Source: Paulinella micropora
Lineage: Eukaryota > Cercozoa > Imbricatea > Euglyphida
Direction of reading: 5' to 3'
Length of the DNA stretch: 29,185 nucleotides
Assembly: GCA_009731375.1 (NCBI GenBank)
Contig: BJOX01000181.1
Coordinates: forward strand, 1-29,185
How positions within the stretch are numbered: the stretch's first letter is position 1; every line of letters begins with the position of its first letter. Made by a program: the position numbers and the translations under genes. This document shows, one piece after another, positions 15,699 to 25,243 of this stretch. The notes beneath the pieces are model-generated. The model was not told where the DNA came from, ran no database searches, and worked only from the letters and a program-made list of their open reading frames with translations.

Positions 15699-16172
15699 GT
15701 ATGCGACCCTAGGTGGATTTGGGAAATTGCCAGAACCGAGGCTGAGGAAGAGATGGGCGCTTTGGTTCGCTCTCTTCCCCCGTCTAAGGTCTCTTGCTCA
15801 TCAAACAGTGACTGGATTTCAGTCTCCCTCTCTGTTCCTCTTGATCTGTTGACAGTTGGGGTTGTGTCGGTTGATTCCCTCCCTTCTCTGTTGTTGGAGT
15901 TGGAGAGTGGGAATACCTGGTGGCACGACTTACCCTTCTGGTCCTTCATCCTTCCCACCTCTCCTTCTATCTCTTTTTCTTCCCATATGTCTAGGTTGTG
16001 TCTTGCCAGAGTGGTTGCGTTGGTGTGGTTTTATGGGAGATCAGAAAACAAGAAGCCGGCCTGGGCTACCCAGACCAAGACCTCTCAGAAAAGGAAGCTT
16101 TTGGCGTGTCTCTGTCCGGTGATGAAAACAGCGAGGGCGGCGCCAGTGCCATGGACTTGTCAGTATATCTGA
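15699..16172 (+). CDS. Unknown ORF, possibly 5'-truncated, convergent with RNR
   Basis: The frame is open from 15699 to the stop at 16170-16172; the first ATG is at 15753, giving 139 residues. No family is recognised. The product is Ser/Leu-rich with a basic tail (ENKKPAW, TSQKRK). Its start coincides with the point where PolB homology ends, so it may be the 3' end of a gene cut by the rearrangement. Only 14 bases separate its stop from the RNR stop on the other strand, which is the tight packing seen in DNA viruses. An antisense ORF over the same stretch is an alternative reading, so its coding status is uncertain. Confidence 0.3.
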   Translation, partial: VCDPRWIWEIARTEAEEEMGALVRSLPPSKVSCSSNSDWISVSLSVPLDLLTVGVVSVDSLPSLLLELESGNTWWHDLPFWSFILPTSPSISFSSHMSRLCLARVVALVWFYGRSENKKPAWATQTKTSQKRKLLACLCPVMKTARAAPVPWTCQYI

Positions 16173-16186
16173 TTTAATTAAAAGAT

Positions 16187-18454
16187 TCAAGCTACACAAA
16201 CAGCACAGTCGGCCGGTCCCAGGGCCTTGCTAGCGGCCTGGGTTCGTATGTAATACGTAGTTTTGAGACCGAGCTGCCACGCATAGAACAAAGCGCTGCT
16301 GACTCTGCGTTCACTGGGATTTGTCACGTGCAAGTTGAGCGATTGCGAGCCACACACAAACGGGCCACGGTCGGCCGCCAAGTGCAGCTGCAGGCGTAAG
16401 GGGATTTCCCACACAGTCATGTAGACGTTTTTGATGTCTTCGGGAAGGTCGCACCCTTGCACAGAACCGCCGTCAGCAATGATTTTACCGCGGAGCTGGT
16501 CGTTCCAGAGCCCGCGTTCCTCCAATTCCAGCACCAGGTGTTTGTTCCACACGACGTGCTCGCCAGAGAGCACGCGGCGCACAAAGACGTTCGAGTGGGC
16601 TGGTTCAAACGATTCGAAATTGCCCAGGATCTGAGCAGTCGTGGCAGTCGGCATGTAGGCAATTAGCTGCGAGTTTCGTAGCCCATACTTGGCGATCCGC
16701 TGGCGGAGCGAGTCCCAGCGGTCGTCCGTCTGCTCCTTGCCGGGCCACAGATCGAACTGCAGGAGCCCCTGGCTAGCGGGAGACCCGCCGAAACTCTTGT
16801 AAGCACCCTTCTCCTGCGCCAGTTCACTCGAGGCCCATAATGCCGCGTAGTACAGCTCGTGTGCTATCTTGAAATTGAGCTTTTGTGCCTCTGTTGAATC
16901 CCATGGCATCTTGAGCAGAGCAAACACGTCGGCCAGGCCGTTTACACCCAAGGCCACAGGACGATGTAGGAGGTTGCTGCGTCTGGCTTCCTCCGTTGGA
17001 TATTCCGAGATGTCTACCACAGTGTCAAGATTACGAACGGCTGAACGCACGCACGACCGCAGCAACTCGAAATTAAAGGACTTGCGGTCCTCCGACACGA
17101 ACATAGGCAGCGCAATGCTGGCCAAGTTACACACGCTGTGCTCGCCACACTCGCCGCCTGAGCTGTACTGAACCACTTCTGCGAACAAATTGCTGCAGCG
17201 AATCGTGCCCAGGTTTTTTTGGTTTGACTTGGCATTCACTGCGTCCTTGTACATGATGTAAGGAACGCCGCCCGACTCGATCTGTGCGCGGCAGACAGCG
17301 CTCCAGAGATCACGAGCTTTGACGGTGCGCCTCGCCAGGCCCAGCCTCTCGGCCCGCGTGTACTGGGACTCGAACTCCTTGCCGTAGATGGCGTCCAGAT
17401 CACCTACGCCCGTCTCGTCCGGGCAAAAAAGACTCCAGATTTCGTCTCGTTCTACACGCTCCATAAACAAGTCTGGCACTGTCAGCCCTAAAAACAGGTC
17501 TCGGGCTCGTAGTTCTTCGGAGCCAGTAACTCGTTTAAGTTCCAAAAACTCGAAGACGTCTGCGTGATGAATTGGCAGATACACTGCTACAGCACCCCGT
17601 CTCTTGCCTGCCTGGTTCGCGTAGCGAGCGGTCTCGTTCAATACTTTGCACAAGGGTATAACACCGTCTGATGCTCCGCCCGTGCTGCGTATCAGGGAGC
17701 CCTTGCTTCTCACACAACCAAGGTGAACGCCCAGCCCACCCCCTCCCTTGCTGATAAGAGCAACGTCTTTGATCGTGTCATAGATGTCGCTCAACGAGTC
17801 GCCCTTGATAGGAAGCAAGAAGCAGCTGGAAAGCTGGCCCGCTCTTCTCAGCCCGCTGTTAAATAGGGTGGGCGACGCGTGGGTATAGTAACCCGCTGAC
17901 ATGAGATCGTAGGTTTCTCGAATTCGTTTCAGTGGCTCTTTGGACTCGCGGCGGCACAGATGCACGGCCACGCGAAGCCACATGTACTGGGCCGTCTCAC
18001 ACGCGCGGCCCTGGTTGTCTTTGAGCAGGTAAGATTTAAGCAGGGTCGAATAACCAAAGTAGTCATACAACATGTCGCGGCGCGTATCAATTGACGAGTT
18101 TAGTTGCCCGGCGTGCGTGTCCACAAATATGCTGTAAGCCGGGTCCATGCCCCACCGGAGCTTTTCACAAGCCGCACTGAAGGTCGGCGGGCACTGCTTT
18201 GCGTGGTTGGAGGCCAGGAGACGACCACCCAGGTCTCCATACGCCGGGTAAGAAATCGCGAGCGACGCACACGTTGACGCGGCCAGCGCGTCAAGTTCGC
18301 TCGTCGGTACGAAGTCGTACAGGCCTGCCACAACCTTTTGGGCGACAAGAACGGGGTCAACGGCACCGAGATCGCTGGACAGGCTAGCAACTCGCGCCAG
18401 AATCTTATCGAGCGAAACGGCTTGCGGAGCTCCATTACGTTTCGTGACCTGCAT
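16187..18454 (-). CDS. RNR1: Ribonucleotide reductase large subunit, class I, catalytic Cys replaced
   Basis: Intact, intronless 755-codon ORF with ATG start. The family reduces ribonucleoside diphosphates to deoxyribonucleotides with a radical-carrying small subunit, which is not in this window. Residues 1-90 are an ATP-cone (VTKRNGAPQAVSLDKI). Conserved features include C211 (LSSC), the loop GGGGLGVHLG, NQKNLGTIRCSN, C442 (VCNLASIALP), N422, E426, PTATTAQILGN (602-612), the YY radical-transfer pair Y734-Y735 (KTTYYIRT) and the C-terminal C750-x2-C753. The third residue after N422-L423, normally the thiyl-radical cysteine, is F424 (TTC; genomic 17183-17185), with a slightly longer loop before C442. 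It is similar in length to large-DNA-virus and eukaryotic enzymes, and GC-rich unlike the adjacent PolB. Viral or transferred origin is inferred. Confidence 0.93.
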   Translation of the reverse strand: MQVTKRNGAPQAVSLDKILARVASLSSDLGAVDPVLVAQKVVAGLYDFVPTSELDALAASTCASLAISYPAYGDLGGRLLASNHAKQCPPTFSAACEKLRWGMDPAYSIFVDTHAGQLNSSIDTRRDMLYDYFGYSTLLKSYLLKDNQGRACETAQYMWLRVAVHLCRRESKEPLKRIRETYDLMSAGYYTHASPTLFNSGLRRAGQLSSCFLLPIKGDSLSDIYDTIKDVALISKGGGGLGVHLGCVRSKGSLIRSTGGASDGVIPLCKVLNETARYANQAGKRRGAVAVYLPIHHADVFEFLELKRVTGSEELRARDLFLGLTVPDLFMERVERDEIWSLFCPDETGVGDLDAIYGKEFESQYTRAERLGLARRTVKARDLWSAVCRAQIESGGVPYIMYKDAVNAKSNQKNLGTIRCSNLFAEVVQYSSGGECGEHSVCNLASIALPMFVSEDRKSFNFELLRSCVRSAVRNLDTVVDISEYPTEEARRSNLLHRPVALGVNGLADVFALLKMPWDSTEAQKLNFKIAHELYYAALWASSELAQEKGAYKSFGGSPASQGLLQFDLWPGKEQTDDRWDSLRQRIAKYGLRNSQLIAYMPTATTAQILGNFESFEPAHSNVFVRRVLSGEHVVWNKHLVLELEERGLWNDQLRGKIIADGGSVQGCDLPEDIKNVYMTVWEIPLRLQLHLAADRGPFVCGSQSLNLHVTNPSERRVSSALFYAWQLGLKTTYYIRTQAASKALGPADCAVCVA

Positions 18455-18731
18455 CGGCCTCTATACGTCTGACTTCAGAACTTTTTTTTCCGTGTTCTAC
18501 CGCGACCCAAGCCCCAAAGAGCGCGTCGACCGCCAAAATTTCGCCGCGGCCGGTGGCTGCATAGGAAGCCCACAAAAGTCCATGTGTTTTTCGGTGTGCT
18601 GCCCACCAGGCCTCTCCGCCGAAAACCCCGGTCTGCTTGTCGTCCAAGGCGCCGCTCAGCCAGACCGCCGCGGGAATTGCGCTCAGTGCTTGCAGCCAGG
18701 GCTGTGGTTTGTAGATGGCCAGGCCGGCCAC
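18435..18731 (-). CDS. Small unknown ORF upstream of and overlapping RNR
   Basis: A 98-codon open frame whose end overlaps the first 20 bases of RNR. It has no ATG in the stretch examined; the listed start is GTG, so it may be the 3' end of a larger lost gene or not coding at all. The product is Ala/Trp-rich (WLQALSAIPAAVWLSGAL, EAWWAAH, LFGAWVAVEHG) with moderately hydrophobic helices but no clear signal peptide. Its GC-rich codon choice matches RNR. It shows no recognised family. An overlapping upstream gene on the same strand would be in keeping with a compact viral genome. Confidence 0.3.
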   Translation of the reverse strand: MAGLAIYKPQPWLQALSAIPAAVWLSGALDDKQTGVFGGEAWWAAHRKTHGLLWASYAATGRGEILAVDALFGAWVAVEHGKKSSEVRRIEADAGHET

Positions 18732-18739
18732 CGCTAGTC

Positions 18740-18969
18740 TAGCCGGCAGGCACCCACCCCAAAAAAGGGGGGGTATTATCCTTATTAGTTTGTGTGTCTG
18801 ACATGTTAGCCTAACGAGTTAAAAACAGTATTCCACAAGAAAAAATGTGTCCACAGTTCAATTCTCTATGGTCTCTTGTCAGGCGCGCCTTTTTTTGTTT
18901 TATTAATTCTTTAAGAACATTAAGAAAATTTTACGGGAAAAGCGACGCTTCTCTTTGTAAAATTTTTTA
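18740..18969. other. Intergenic spacer between antisense ORFs
   Basis: AT-rich spacer with a C/G homopolymer patch (CCCCAAAAAAGGGGGGG at about 18758) that is itself an imperfect inverted repeat, then the hairpin above. No ORF is supported. On the minus strand it lies upstream of RNR and the 98-codon ORF and probably holds their promoter, but I see no specific motif. Confidence 0.4.
18925..18966. terminator. AT-stem hairpin after the 193-codon antisense ORF
   Basis: The arms AAAATTTTAC and GTAAAATTTT (10 pairs) enclose a 22-base loop that itself contains AAGC-GAC-GCTT. On the minus strand it begins four bases beyond the stop of the ORF at 18970-19551 and so could mark its transcript end. The surrounding 18740-18970 has no gene. 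Confidence 0.4.
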
Positions 18970-19551
18970 TTAAAACTGCAAACTGGTGCCCGTTACATGC
19001 TCACCGTCACGTTGCGGTGGAAGGCGCAGTCTCTTAGACGGCGAGTGTTGCGGCAGATTCTCAGCGGCCTTTTGTTTCCGGCCGGTAATACGCAGGGCGT
19101 GCCGCTCCCGCTCTTTCTCCTGCTTCTTAGCCTCTTCGGTCTTGTCGCTCGCCGTAGCGTGTTCGGACCGGTGGTGCTGGATCCATTCTCTCACCGCCTT
19201 GGTGGGTCTCAAGACATAGTCACTCGCCTGCTTCCGGGTCTCGCCCTTCCCTTTCCGCTCCTTGCTCTTGCCTGCTACTAGCCCATACCCAAATTCCGAC
19301 AGCACTGCGTTCACTCCCTTTTTGACACCGTCGTGTCGCTCTACCTTCCTCGCGTCCTTAACGCCATGCTTGCCGAGACAGACATTCACCAGCGCCTCCT
19401 GCCATTCCTTTTTCTTGTACGCCAGTTCCTCCAGCTTGTAGGTCGCTTGCTCCGTCGAATTGGCGAGCTCCCTAAAAGACTCGTAACACAGCAACTTTCG
19501 CAAAAAGACTCGGCAATACCCGGACACAAGGACAAGGTAATTCCCGCTCAA
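18970..19551 (-). pseudogene. 5'-truncated basic protein gene of the GC-rich segment
   Basis: An open frame of 193 codons with no methionine codon at all (the listed first codon is TTG), so it is most likely a C-terminal fragment. It is Lys/Arg/Glu-rich with probable coiled-coil or charged helices (KLEELAYKKKEWQEAL; KKQEKERERHALRITGRK) and a nuclear-localisation-like SPSKRLRLPPQR near the end. No family recognised. Codon composition resembles RNR. Copia 2 reading begins about 19500-19560 on the other strand, so the 5' end was probably removed by that insertion. The overlapping plus-strand frame in 19333-19550 is then a shadow. Confidence 0.4.
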
Positions 19552-19559
19552 AAACCCGA

Positions 19560-20312
19560 GTCAGTCATCAAACCGGAAAACCCGCGAGAAGAAAAATTCA
19601 TGGCTGACTGTGCTGATATGCCAGATTTTCAAGCGCGGGCCGGGGAGGTTAAGGCAGAGATAGAAGCAACAAGAACAGTGTCTGCGCGACAGGGGAAAAG
19701 AGCTGAAGGCAAGGCATGGCCCCCGTCGCAACCCTCAAAAGGTCCGTCCCCGGTAAATACATTGGACGAAGATAGACAGGAGACACAAACAACACCCACT
19801 CCACAGCACAACTTGCAAAACTCCATGCGTCAACAAAGCACAACTACGGAGGGGAGCAGTAAAAAGAGGGGACACAGTGGAAAAGTGATTAGCTTTGAGG
19901 ATATAAAGAAGCTAGCGGAGCCATTGCATACGTGCATCATGGATGAGGAACAGGTGATGTTGTGAAGGTGAAAAGAGAGAAAGGAGTGAGGGTAGCTGAG
20001 ACAGACAACCTACTGACAGACGTGTTTTGAGCGATAAATGACGTGTTTTTGTCGCATGCTGCGGGTACTACACCCATAGCAAGAGAGTCAGTGAGAGAAG
20101 CACGTTTGAAAGCAGCATCAGAAGAGTCAGTGAAGAAAGAGAGAGCGATTTGGGATTGTCAGATGAGACACAGTGAAGGACACCCGAGACCCCAAAAGAC
20201 AGAATTACAGCGTTTGTTGTTTGTGATGTCGAATGGATTGAAAGACCTAACTGTGAAGGATGGGTTATGTTACGAACGGAACGGCAAGTACAGTGAGTTC
20301 TACACAGAAATC
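19560..20312 (+). pseudogene. copia 2 polyprotein, part upstream of the protease
   Basis: One frame runs to 19965 (Gln/Thr-rich, ending KRGHSGKVISFEDIKKLAEP). After stops, another frame from 20043 to about 20312 reads DCQMRHSEGHPRPQKTELQRL and FVMSNGLKDLTVKDGLCYERNG. Neither carries a recognised domain. The assignment to copia 2 is by continuity and by composition with the downstream part. The gag knuckle expected here is absent, so this is a remnant. The frame break is at about 19965-20040. Confidence 0.5.
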
Positions 20313-21276
20313 GTCAATATTATTCCGTGTCCCACCGGTATAGCATTCCCTGCGTCATTCTCCCTCTGACTATCACGTCACTCTCTTTCACTCTTATGGG
20401 GTGCTTTAGAATAAGCAACTGTCCGTTCTGGTGAATAACAGATCTGTGGTAAAAGTGATCCATGCTGCCGGTTGAAACTATGTTCACAGGCACCCTTGGG
20501 TCGTACAACATCTCTTTCTTTACCATCACGGGTTTTCCTGTCCCATCTACACGGGTTAATCTCGCTTCTCCCTTCTGGTTCACTACGCTTTCTCCGTTTC
20601 CAGTGATCAGATTGACTGGTGCAATATCAGAGAGGCTGCTCAATATAGCTGTTTTGCAAGCTATGTCTCGCGTCGATCCACTGTCTTGCACTATCATCCT
20701 CTCTTTCTTGCTTTTCCCCTTTCCTTCTGCTACCATCAGGTTATGCTCGATATCTTCCATGTTCTCCTTTTCTTTCTCTGTCTCTTTCTTGCTCGCCTCT
20801 CTTTCCTTTCTTTCCTTCTCTTCGTTCTCAGCTCTCTCTTCGTTGTATCGTTCCTCGTGCATCCAATCGTATTCTTCCCTCGCCTCTTTGTAATCTCTGT
20901 ACGAAATTGGAAGTGATCTTTCTATTCTCATCTGTTCAGAATCCATAGAGTCCTCTGTGTTTCCGGGGTCTTCATCGTCTTCTTCTGACGCTCCGTATCT
21001 ACCTTCTTTTCGCATCGAATGCTGCCTTCTTTCTAGCTGCTGTCTTTGGTGTAAAGAATAGGTATGCGTCTTCTGAGTGTAACTTGCGTAAATACGCATT
21101 CAAAGATCCCTCTGCCACTACCTCGTTGTGAATCTGGGCTACGTGAGGCATAGACTCCACTAACTGCTCTGCAAAAGCATTTTTGTGGTTGCATGCTAAG
21201 TCAAGAATGCCATAATCCATCACTGATAGCCAACCTCTTGACATTAACAAGCGATTTGAGCCCAAGATCAAGGTAA
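20313..21276 (-). pseudogene. copia 2 aspartic protease block in inverted orientation
   Basis: On the minus strand an ORF at 21099-20320 contains RMIVQDSGSTRDIACKTAIL with the retropepsin D-S-G, then VNLITGNGESVVNQKGEARL and the ending VIVRGRMTQGMLYRWDTE, matching the pattern at the end of the copia 1 protease. A further minus frame, 21271-20999, precedes it and overlaps it after a frameshift (GSNRLLMSRGWLSVMDYGILD, resembling copia pre-protease sequence). Upstream and downstream copia 2 sequence is on the plus strand, so this roughly 0.96-kb piece is inverted within the element. A long charged repeat of Glu/Lys/Arg precedes the DSG. A 7-base direct repeat AGAAATC flanks the block (20306-20312, 21277-21283); this may be chance. 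Confidence 0.75.
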
Positions 21277-21279
21277 AGA

Positions 21280-22390
21280 AATCAAATGCTGGGTAAATGG
21301 GGAGGGAATCCCCAAGGAGAGAGAGAATAAGAAAGAATTAGCTAAAGTATGCGAGAATAGAGAGAGTAAGGGATGTGTGTTATATGCTATGTATCCAGAG
21401 AATGCAAATAAGAAGCCCGTAGACATCTACGTCATGCATCAGTGCAGCGGGCATAAGGCTATAAAGAAGACCTATGCATTAGGCAAGGCACTGGGCCGCA
21501 AAGTTGTCGGCAATGAAGATTTAGTTAGATATTGTGAAGCTTGTATGATGGGTAAGGCTAAAGAATTGCCCAGATTTAAGAAGAATAGGAGTAGGAGAGC
21601 TAGTTATGCGAGTGCACGTAGATACAGCCGGACCATGGGCAGTAATGTCCATCAATGGCAAGTACTACAAGTTTTGTGTAACAGACGATTATTCAGGTTA
21701 TATCTTAGACTTTTACTTAAGACACAAGAACGAGTTTGTAGAGTGTCTTAAGCAGGCAGTAGCGTGGTTTGAACGACAGACCGGTAGGAAGGTCAAACTT
21801 GTCACGTGTGACAACGAATTCGTTGCCCCCGTGGAAGTAATCAAATGGTGGAAACCATTGCAATTTATTTGGAAAGTTTCAGCACCAGGAGACAAAGACG
21901 GAAATCCGATAGCTGAAAAGGTTAATGACATAACAGCAGGGCCAGCTAGGGCTATGCGATATGAACCTAACCTTCCACTTAAGTTTTGGGCGGAGATGGA
22001 ACACACCGCTACCACACTACACAACATATTGCCAGCTACAACCGGACCACGTTTCACCCTTTGAGCAGTGTTTGGGTCACAAACCGGCCATTCGGCAACT
22101 GAAACCAATAGGATGTATGGGAGTAATGTATGTCGGAAAGCAAGTTGGCAAAGGTAACTATATATGGGAAAACGTGTAATGCTCTTGGGATACGATGTTT
22201 TCAAAGAGCTTTACAGGGTTTGGGATGGCCGCAAGGTCATATCGAACGTACGCAACGTGCATTTCAACCCCCACATAGTTGGAAAAGATGCACACCCACC
22301 CAGAGGAGTACAACGATGAATCTGAGGGGGAGAGTAGCAATAGCAATGCAGAACAGCTTGAGCAAGCGGAGACAGAACCGGAACAGAAAG
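21280..22390 (+). pseudogene. copia 2 integrase
   Basis: The frame at 21377 contains the complete HHCC zinc-binding module: H21-x4-H26 (MHQCSGH) and C53-x2-C56 (YCEACMMGK). A frameshift near 21600 leads to the frame of 21606, holding the DDE core: D6 in HVDTAGPW, D69 in TCDNEF, E104 in NPIAEKVND. The C-terminal part continues in two further frames: PFEQCLGHKP and LKPIGCMGVMYV (about 22058-22130), then VMLLGYDVFKELYRVWDG (about 22175-22230). All catalytic residues are present, but at least three frameshifts disable the gene. It would insert the cDNA. The order integrase then RT confirms copia rather than gypsy. Confidence 0.85.
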
Positions 22391-22393
22391 TAG

Positions 22394-23488
22394 TCAGAAG
22401 AGCATGAGGAAAAACAAGGAGTTGAGGACGACACTGGTCCAGATTCCGGTCTTCCCATTGACTCTAACGAAAGCCAAGTTGTTGATCAGGACGACGGGGT
22501 AACACCCATCGAATCGCTTAGTGCGCAGGACCCTTCGGCTAGTCACCCAAGCCGGAGATATAGGGAAGGAGAAGCGCCAAACAAGGGCCTCACATGGGAG
22601 CAAAGTGACAACATCACGACAGCTAACATAGTGAGAGGGAAACGAGAAAGAAAGGAACGGACGACAGCAAAGCCGGACACACAACCAGTCACAACTAAGA
22701 AGGTAGTCAAGGAAAACACCTCATTAGAAAATGTCAAGGTAGTTGTACCAGCGGTAGCTTTTGGTGAACTATGGGCAAAGGAAGAGTATGGAGACAGTTG
22801 GCAAGAAGCTAAACGAACCGGTAAAGTTTTGAAACCATGCGAGAAAGGCGATAGACTTAAAGTTCGCAAACAGCCCAAGCCAAGTCACTTTGTATCTTTT
22901 GATGACGGACTAGTTGAAAAGATGTTAGACAGTGAAATCAAAAAGTATAAAGTAGACCCAATCCATCCACCCGGTGAACTAGAAGACGCCAAGTCGTCTG
23001 AGGAAAGCATACTAGGAGAGGATAGTAGTGAAGTTTTACTCTACCTCACACTACGTGTGCCAAAAGAGATAGTCGACGAAGGGCTAACAGCTAAGGAGTT
23101 GAAAGAAGGCATGGATAAAGAGATAGATGCTCTTAATTCTTTTAACACCTATACCTGGGTAAGCCCCAAGGAAGCAAAAGAGAAGGGAGTGTCGAAGATA
23201 GTAAGATTGACATGGGTACATAAAGTTAAACTTGATGATAAAGGACGCAAGTTTGTCAAGTCACGATTAGCTTTGAGAGGAGATATGCTAGAACCAGGAG
23301 TTAGCTATAATCCAGATCAGCTATTTGTACCTTGTGCAGCTCATCGATCACTACTTTTCTTAGCTAAGATAGCTGCTTGGCATGGTCACAAGTTGTATGG
23401 TATAGACTTCAAAAATGCTTACTTGAATGCTAGAATGAATGATCCTGTTTACGCGTACGCCCCAGATGGTTTAGAGGGAAGGTCATGA
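22394..23488 (+). pseudogene. copia 2 reverse transcriptase, N-terminal part
   Basis: The frame is open from about 22394, after a TAG at 22391-22393, to 23488. The listed first codon at 22631 is GTG inside the frame, not a real start. An acidic linker is followed by RT sequence: ELKEGMDKEIDALNSFNTY (K-E-x-x-A-L), RKFVKSRLALRGD (K-x-R-L-V position) and GIDFKNAYLNARMNDPVYA, with the motif-A catalytic D in IDF (23402-23410). The frame breaks near 23470-23490; the RT continues in another frame as LYGAPQAGRRWYE. Function: copying element RNA to cDNA. Confidence 0.85.
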
Positions 23489-24166
23489 TGGCATGATATT
23501 AAGGATAGATGGAGCTCTGTATGGTGCCCCACAGGCAGGCAGACGTTGGTATGAAATCTTGGATTTCGATTGCTAGACGCAGATCTATGTATGTTCGTTG
23601 AAAAAGACAAACCCATAAGAGACGCAATCATTGGCATATTTCATGTAGATGATCTAATCTTTTCGGCGCCTAAGGAACGTACGTATGATAAGTTTGCAAG
23701 CCAACTAGAAAAGTTCTATCCCCTAAAACGATTAGGTGTAGCCAAAGAGTTTAAGGGTATAGAAATAGAACAGGTCGCATTTTACTACATCAGACGAGAT
23801 ATCAGAAACAGATCTTGAAAGACGTAGGATATGCAGACGCACGCCCGCTAAGCACGCCTAGCGCAGAGCAGGAGCCAGAACCTATGTCCGAATCTAGTGC
23901 ACTTAGGAAGCATTCCATTCCTAGCTTAGTTGGAAAGTTACTGTTTTTGACTAAGATGACTAGATCAGATGCAGACCAAGCTTTGAATGCAGCTAGCGTT
24001 ATGCAGACTGTTGACGTCGGAGTGACTTATGCAATGTTGGGACGAATTTTTCATTTTTCGGTACTTAGTGAATTCATTTCGCGGTATTGCATTTCACGGG
24101 CCGAAATCATCGCAGGAAGCAAGGACATATCCCGGAATTACTCTATGACCTGATGCGGCACATAAA
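23489..24166 (+). pseudogene. copia 2 reverse transcriptase, C-terminal part
   Basis: LYGAPQAGRRWYEILDF (about 23515-23565) is the counterpart of the KSLYGLKQAPRQW motif. The frame then shifts to that of 23570, giving GIFHVDDLIFSA at about 23633-23667. The YVDD box is present as HVDD, the catalytic aspartates being retained. FYPLKRLGVAKEFKGIEIE follows, the copia thumb-like F-x-x-x-x-L-G segment. A further frame, 23815-24153, carries SIPSLVGKLLFLTKMTRSDADQALNAAS, equivalent to the Y-R-x-x-V-G-x-L-x-Y-x-x-x-x-T-R-P-D motif. Frame changes near 23560, 23800 and 24130 show decay. Confidence 0.8.
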
Positions 24167-24607
24167 GTGTGCAAAAAGACAGGAAAGTCTCGTACAGGGT
24201 ATATAGTTCTATGGGGAGGTGACCCAATTGCATGGTTATCGAAACGACAATCACGTATTGCATTAAGCTCGAATGATGCGGAAATCTTCGCAGCTGTAGA
24301 ATGTATTCGTGAAGGGTTAGCAGTTAGACATATAGCGGAGGAATTAGGAGTAGCACAGAAAAGCCAATTAGAATTATTTGAGGACAACGCACAAACTATT
24401 TTAGCGGCAGAGAGAGGAATGTCAGGGTCACGCACTAAACATCTACCACTTGGACTACATTTCATGCATCATGCACAACGTGATAAAGAAGTAAGGTTTG
24501 TAAAAGTAGGAACTAAGAAACAGATAGCAGATGTATTAACTAAACATGTACCTGAGGACCAATTTGAGTACTTGGTTAGTAAATTCATGATCACTCTTAA
24601 ACCATAA
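24167..24607 (+). CDS. copia 2 RNase H domain
   Basis: A 146-codon frame with typical copia RNase H sequence: GKSRTGYIVLWGGDPIAWLSKRQSRIALSSNDAEIFAA, in which the alternation of conserved Asp/Glu residues is intact, then FEDNAQTILAAER and the terminal IADVLTKHVPEDQFEYLV. The enzyme removes template RNA during reverse transcription. It ends with TAA and is the last coding part of copia 2, followed by about 640 non-coding bases before the polypurine tract. Its frame differs from the preceding RT piece by a frameshift near 24150. Confidence 0.85.
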   Translation: MCKKTGKSRTGYIVLWGGDPIAWLSKRQSRIALSSNDAEIFAAVECIREGLAVRHIAEELGVAQKSQLELFEDNAQTILAAERGMSGSRTKHLPLGLHFMHHAQRDKEVRFVKVGTKKQIADVLTKHVPEDQFEYLVSKFMITLKP

Positions 24608-25243
24608 ACCTTCTTAACGGAAAATCCGCAAATTTCCGCTGAGTTCACTCATGATGTTCTTTTGTGTGAGTGTGAGTCTTTTCTTTGCAGGCGATGTCTC
24701 TATATAGGTGTTCGTTTGAGGCGAGATGGATGATCCCGTGGACTTAAATTCGAGCGTTTGACGAGGCGCGTGACGATCAGTCACCATCGATCGTGGACGA
24801 CAAGAGCGGGATAGCAGAAGTCGGACGAAATGGAGGAGTCGAACATGGATGAAGTTTTGACCATAACTGCAACGACTTGCGACTGCATCATCACGTTGGG
24901 CACGGACTGCCGCCACATTATCGTTAGTTATCAGAGTGCTAATCGATGAATCAGTTTTTAATGTGATTTACGCGCGAAAAGCAACTTCAACTTTGCTATT
25001 ACGTAATTATTGCTTTCATTTTGCAAGTACGAGTTTGTCATTTACAAACGAGTCCTTTTACTTCAATGTAATCGACCCATTGGATCGAGTTGCTTTCGCG
25101 GCGAGGAATTGAGGATTCTGTGGATTCGTAATTCATGACTCTCTTCGTTTTGAGTCGCGTATGTGTAGCTTTTATTTGTTGTTATGCTTACTCAGTCAGA
25201 CACGATTTACGAAGTTATTAAATAATACAATTGACATTGAATT
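24608..25243 (+). other. Non-coding stretch between RNase H and polypurine tract
   Basis: About 640 bases without an ORF of note. It begins with CGGAAAATCCGCAAATTTCCGCTG (24619-24642), which resembles the core of the minisatellite unit at 28306-28520. The remaining sequence shows nothing recognisable. It is longer than the usual 3' untranslated spacer of copia elements. Confidence 0.4.

Noticed and set aside
15605-15958. 117-codon antisense ORF
   Set aside because: It overlaps PolB sequence on the plus strand across 15605-15695, so it cannot be a real gene over its whole length; it may still be an alternative for 15700-15958.
19333-19550. Left part of the plus-strand ORF 19333-19965 as copia coding
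   Set aside because: It lies antisense to the charged 193-codon frame and has no copia features; the copia reading is only plausible from about 19500-19560.
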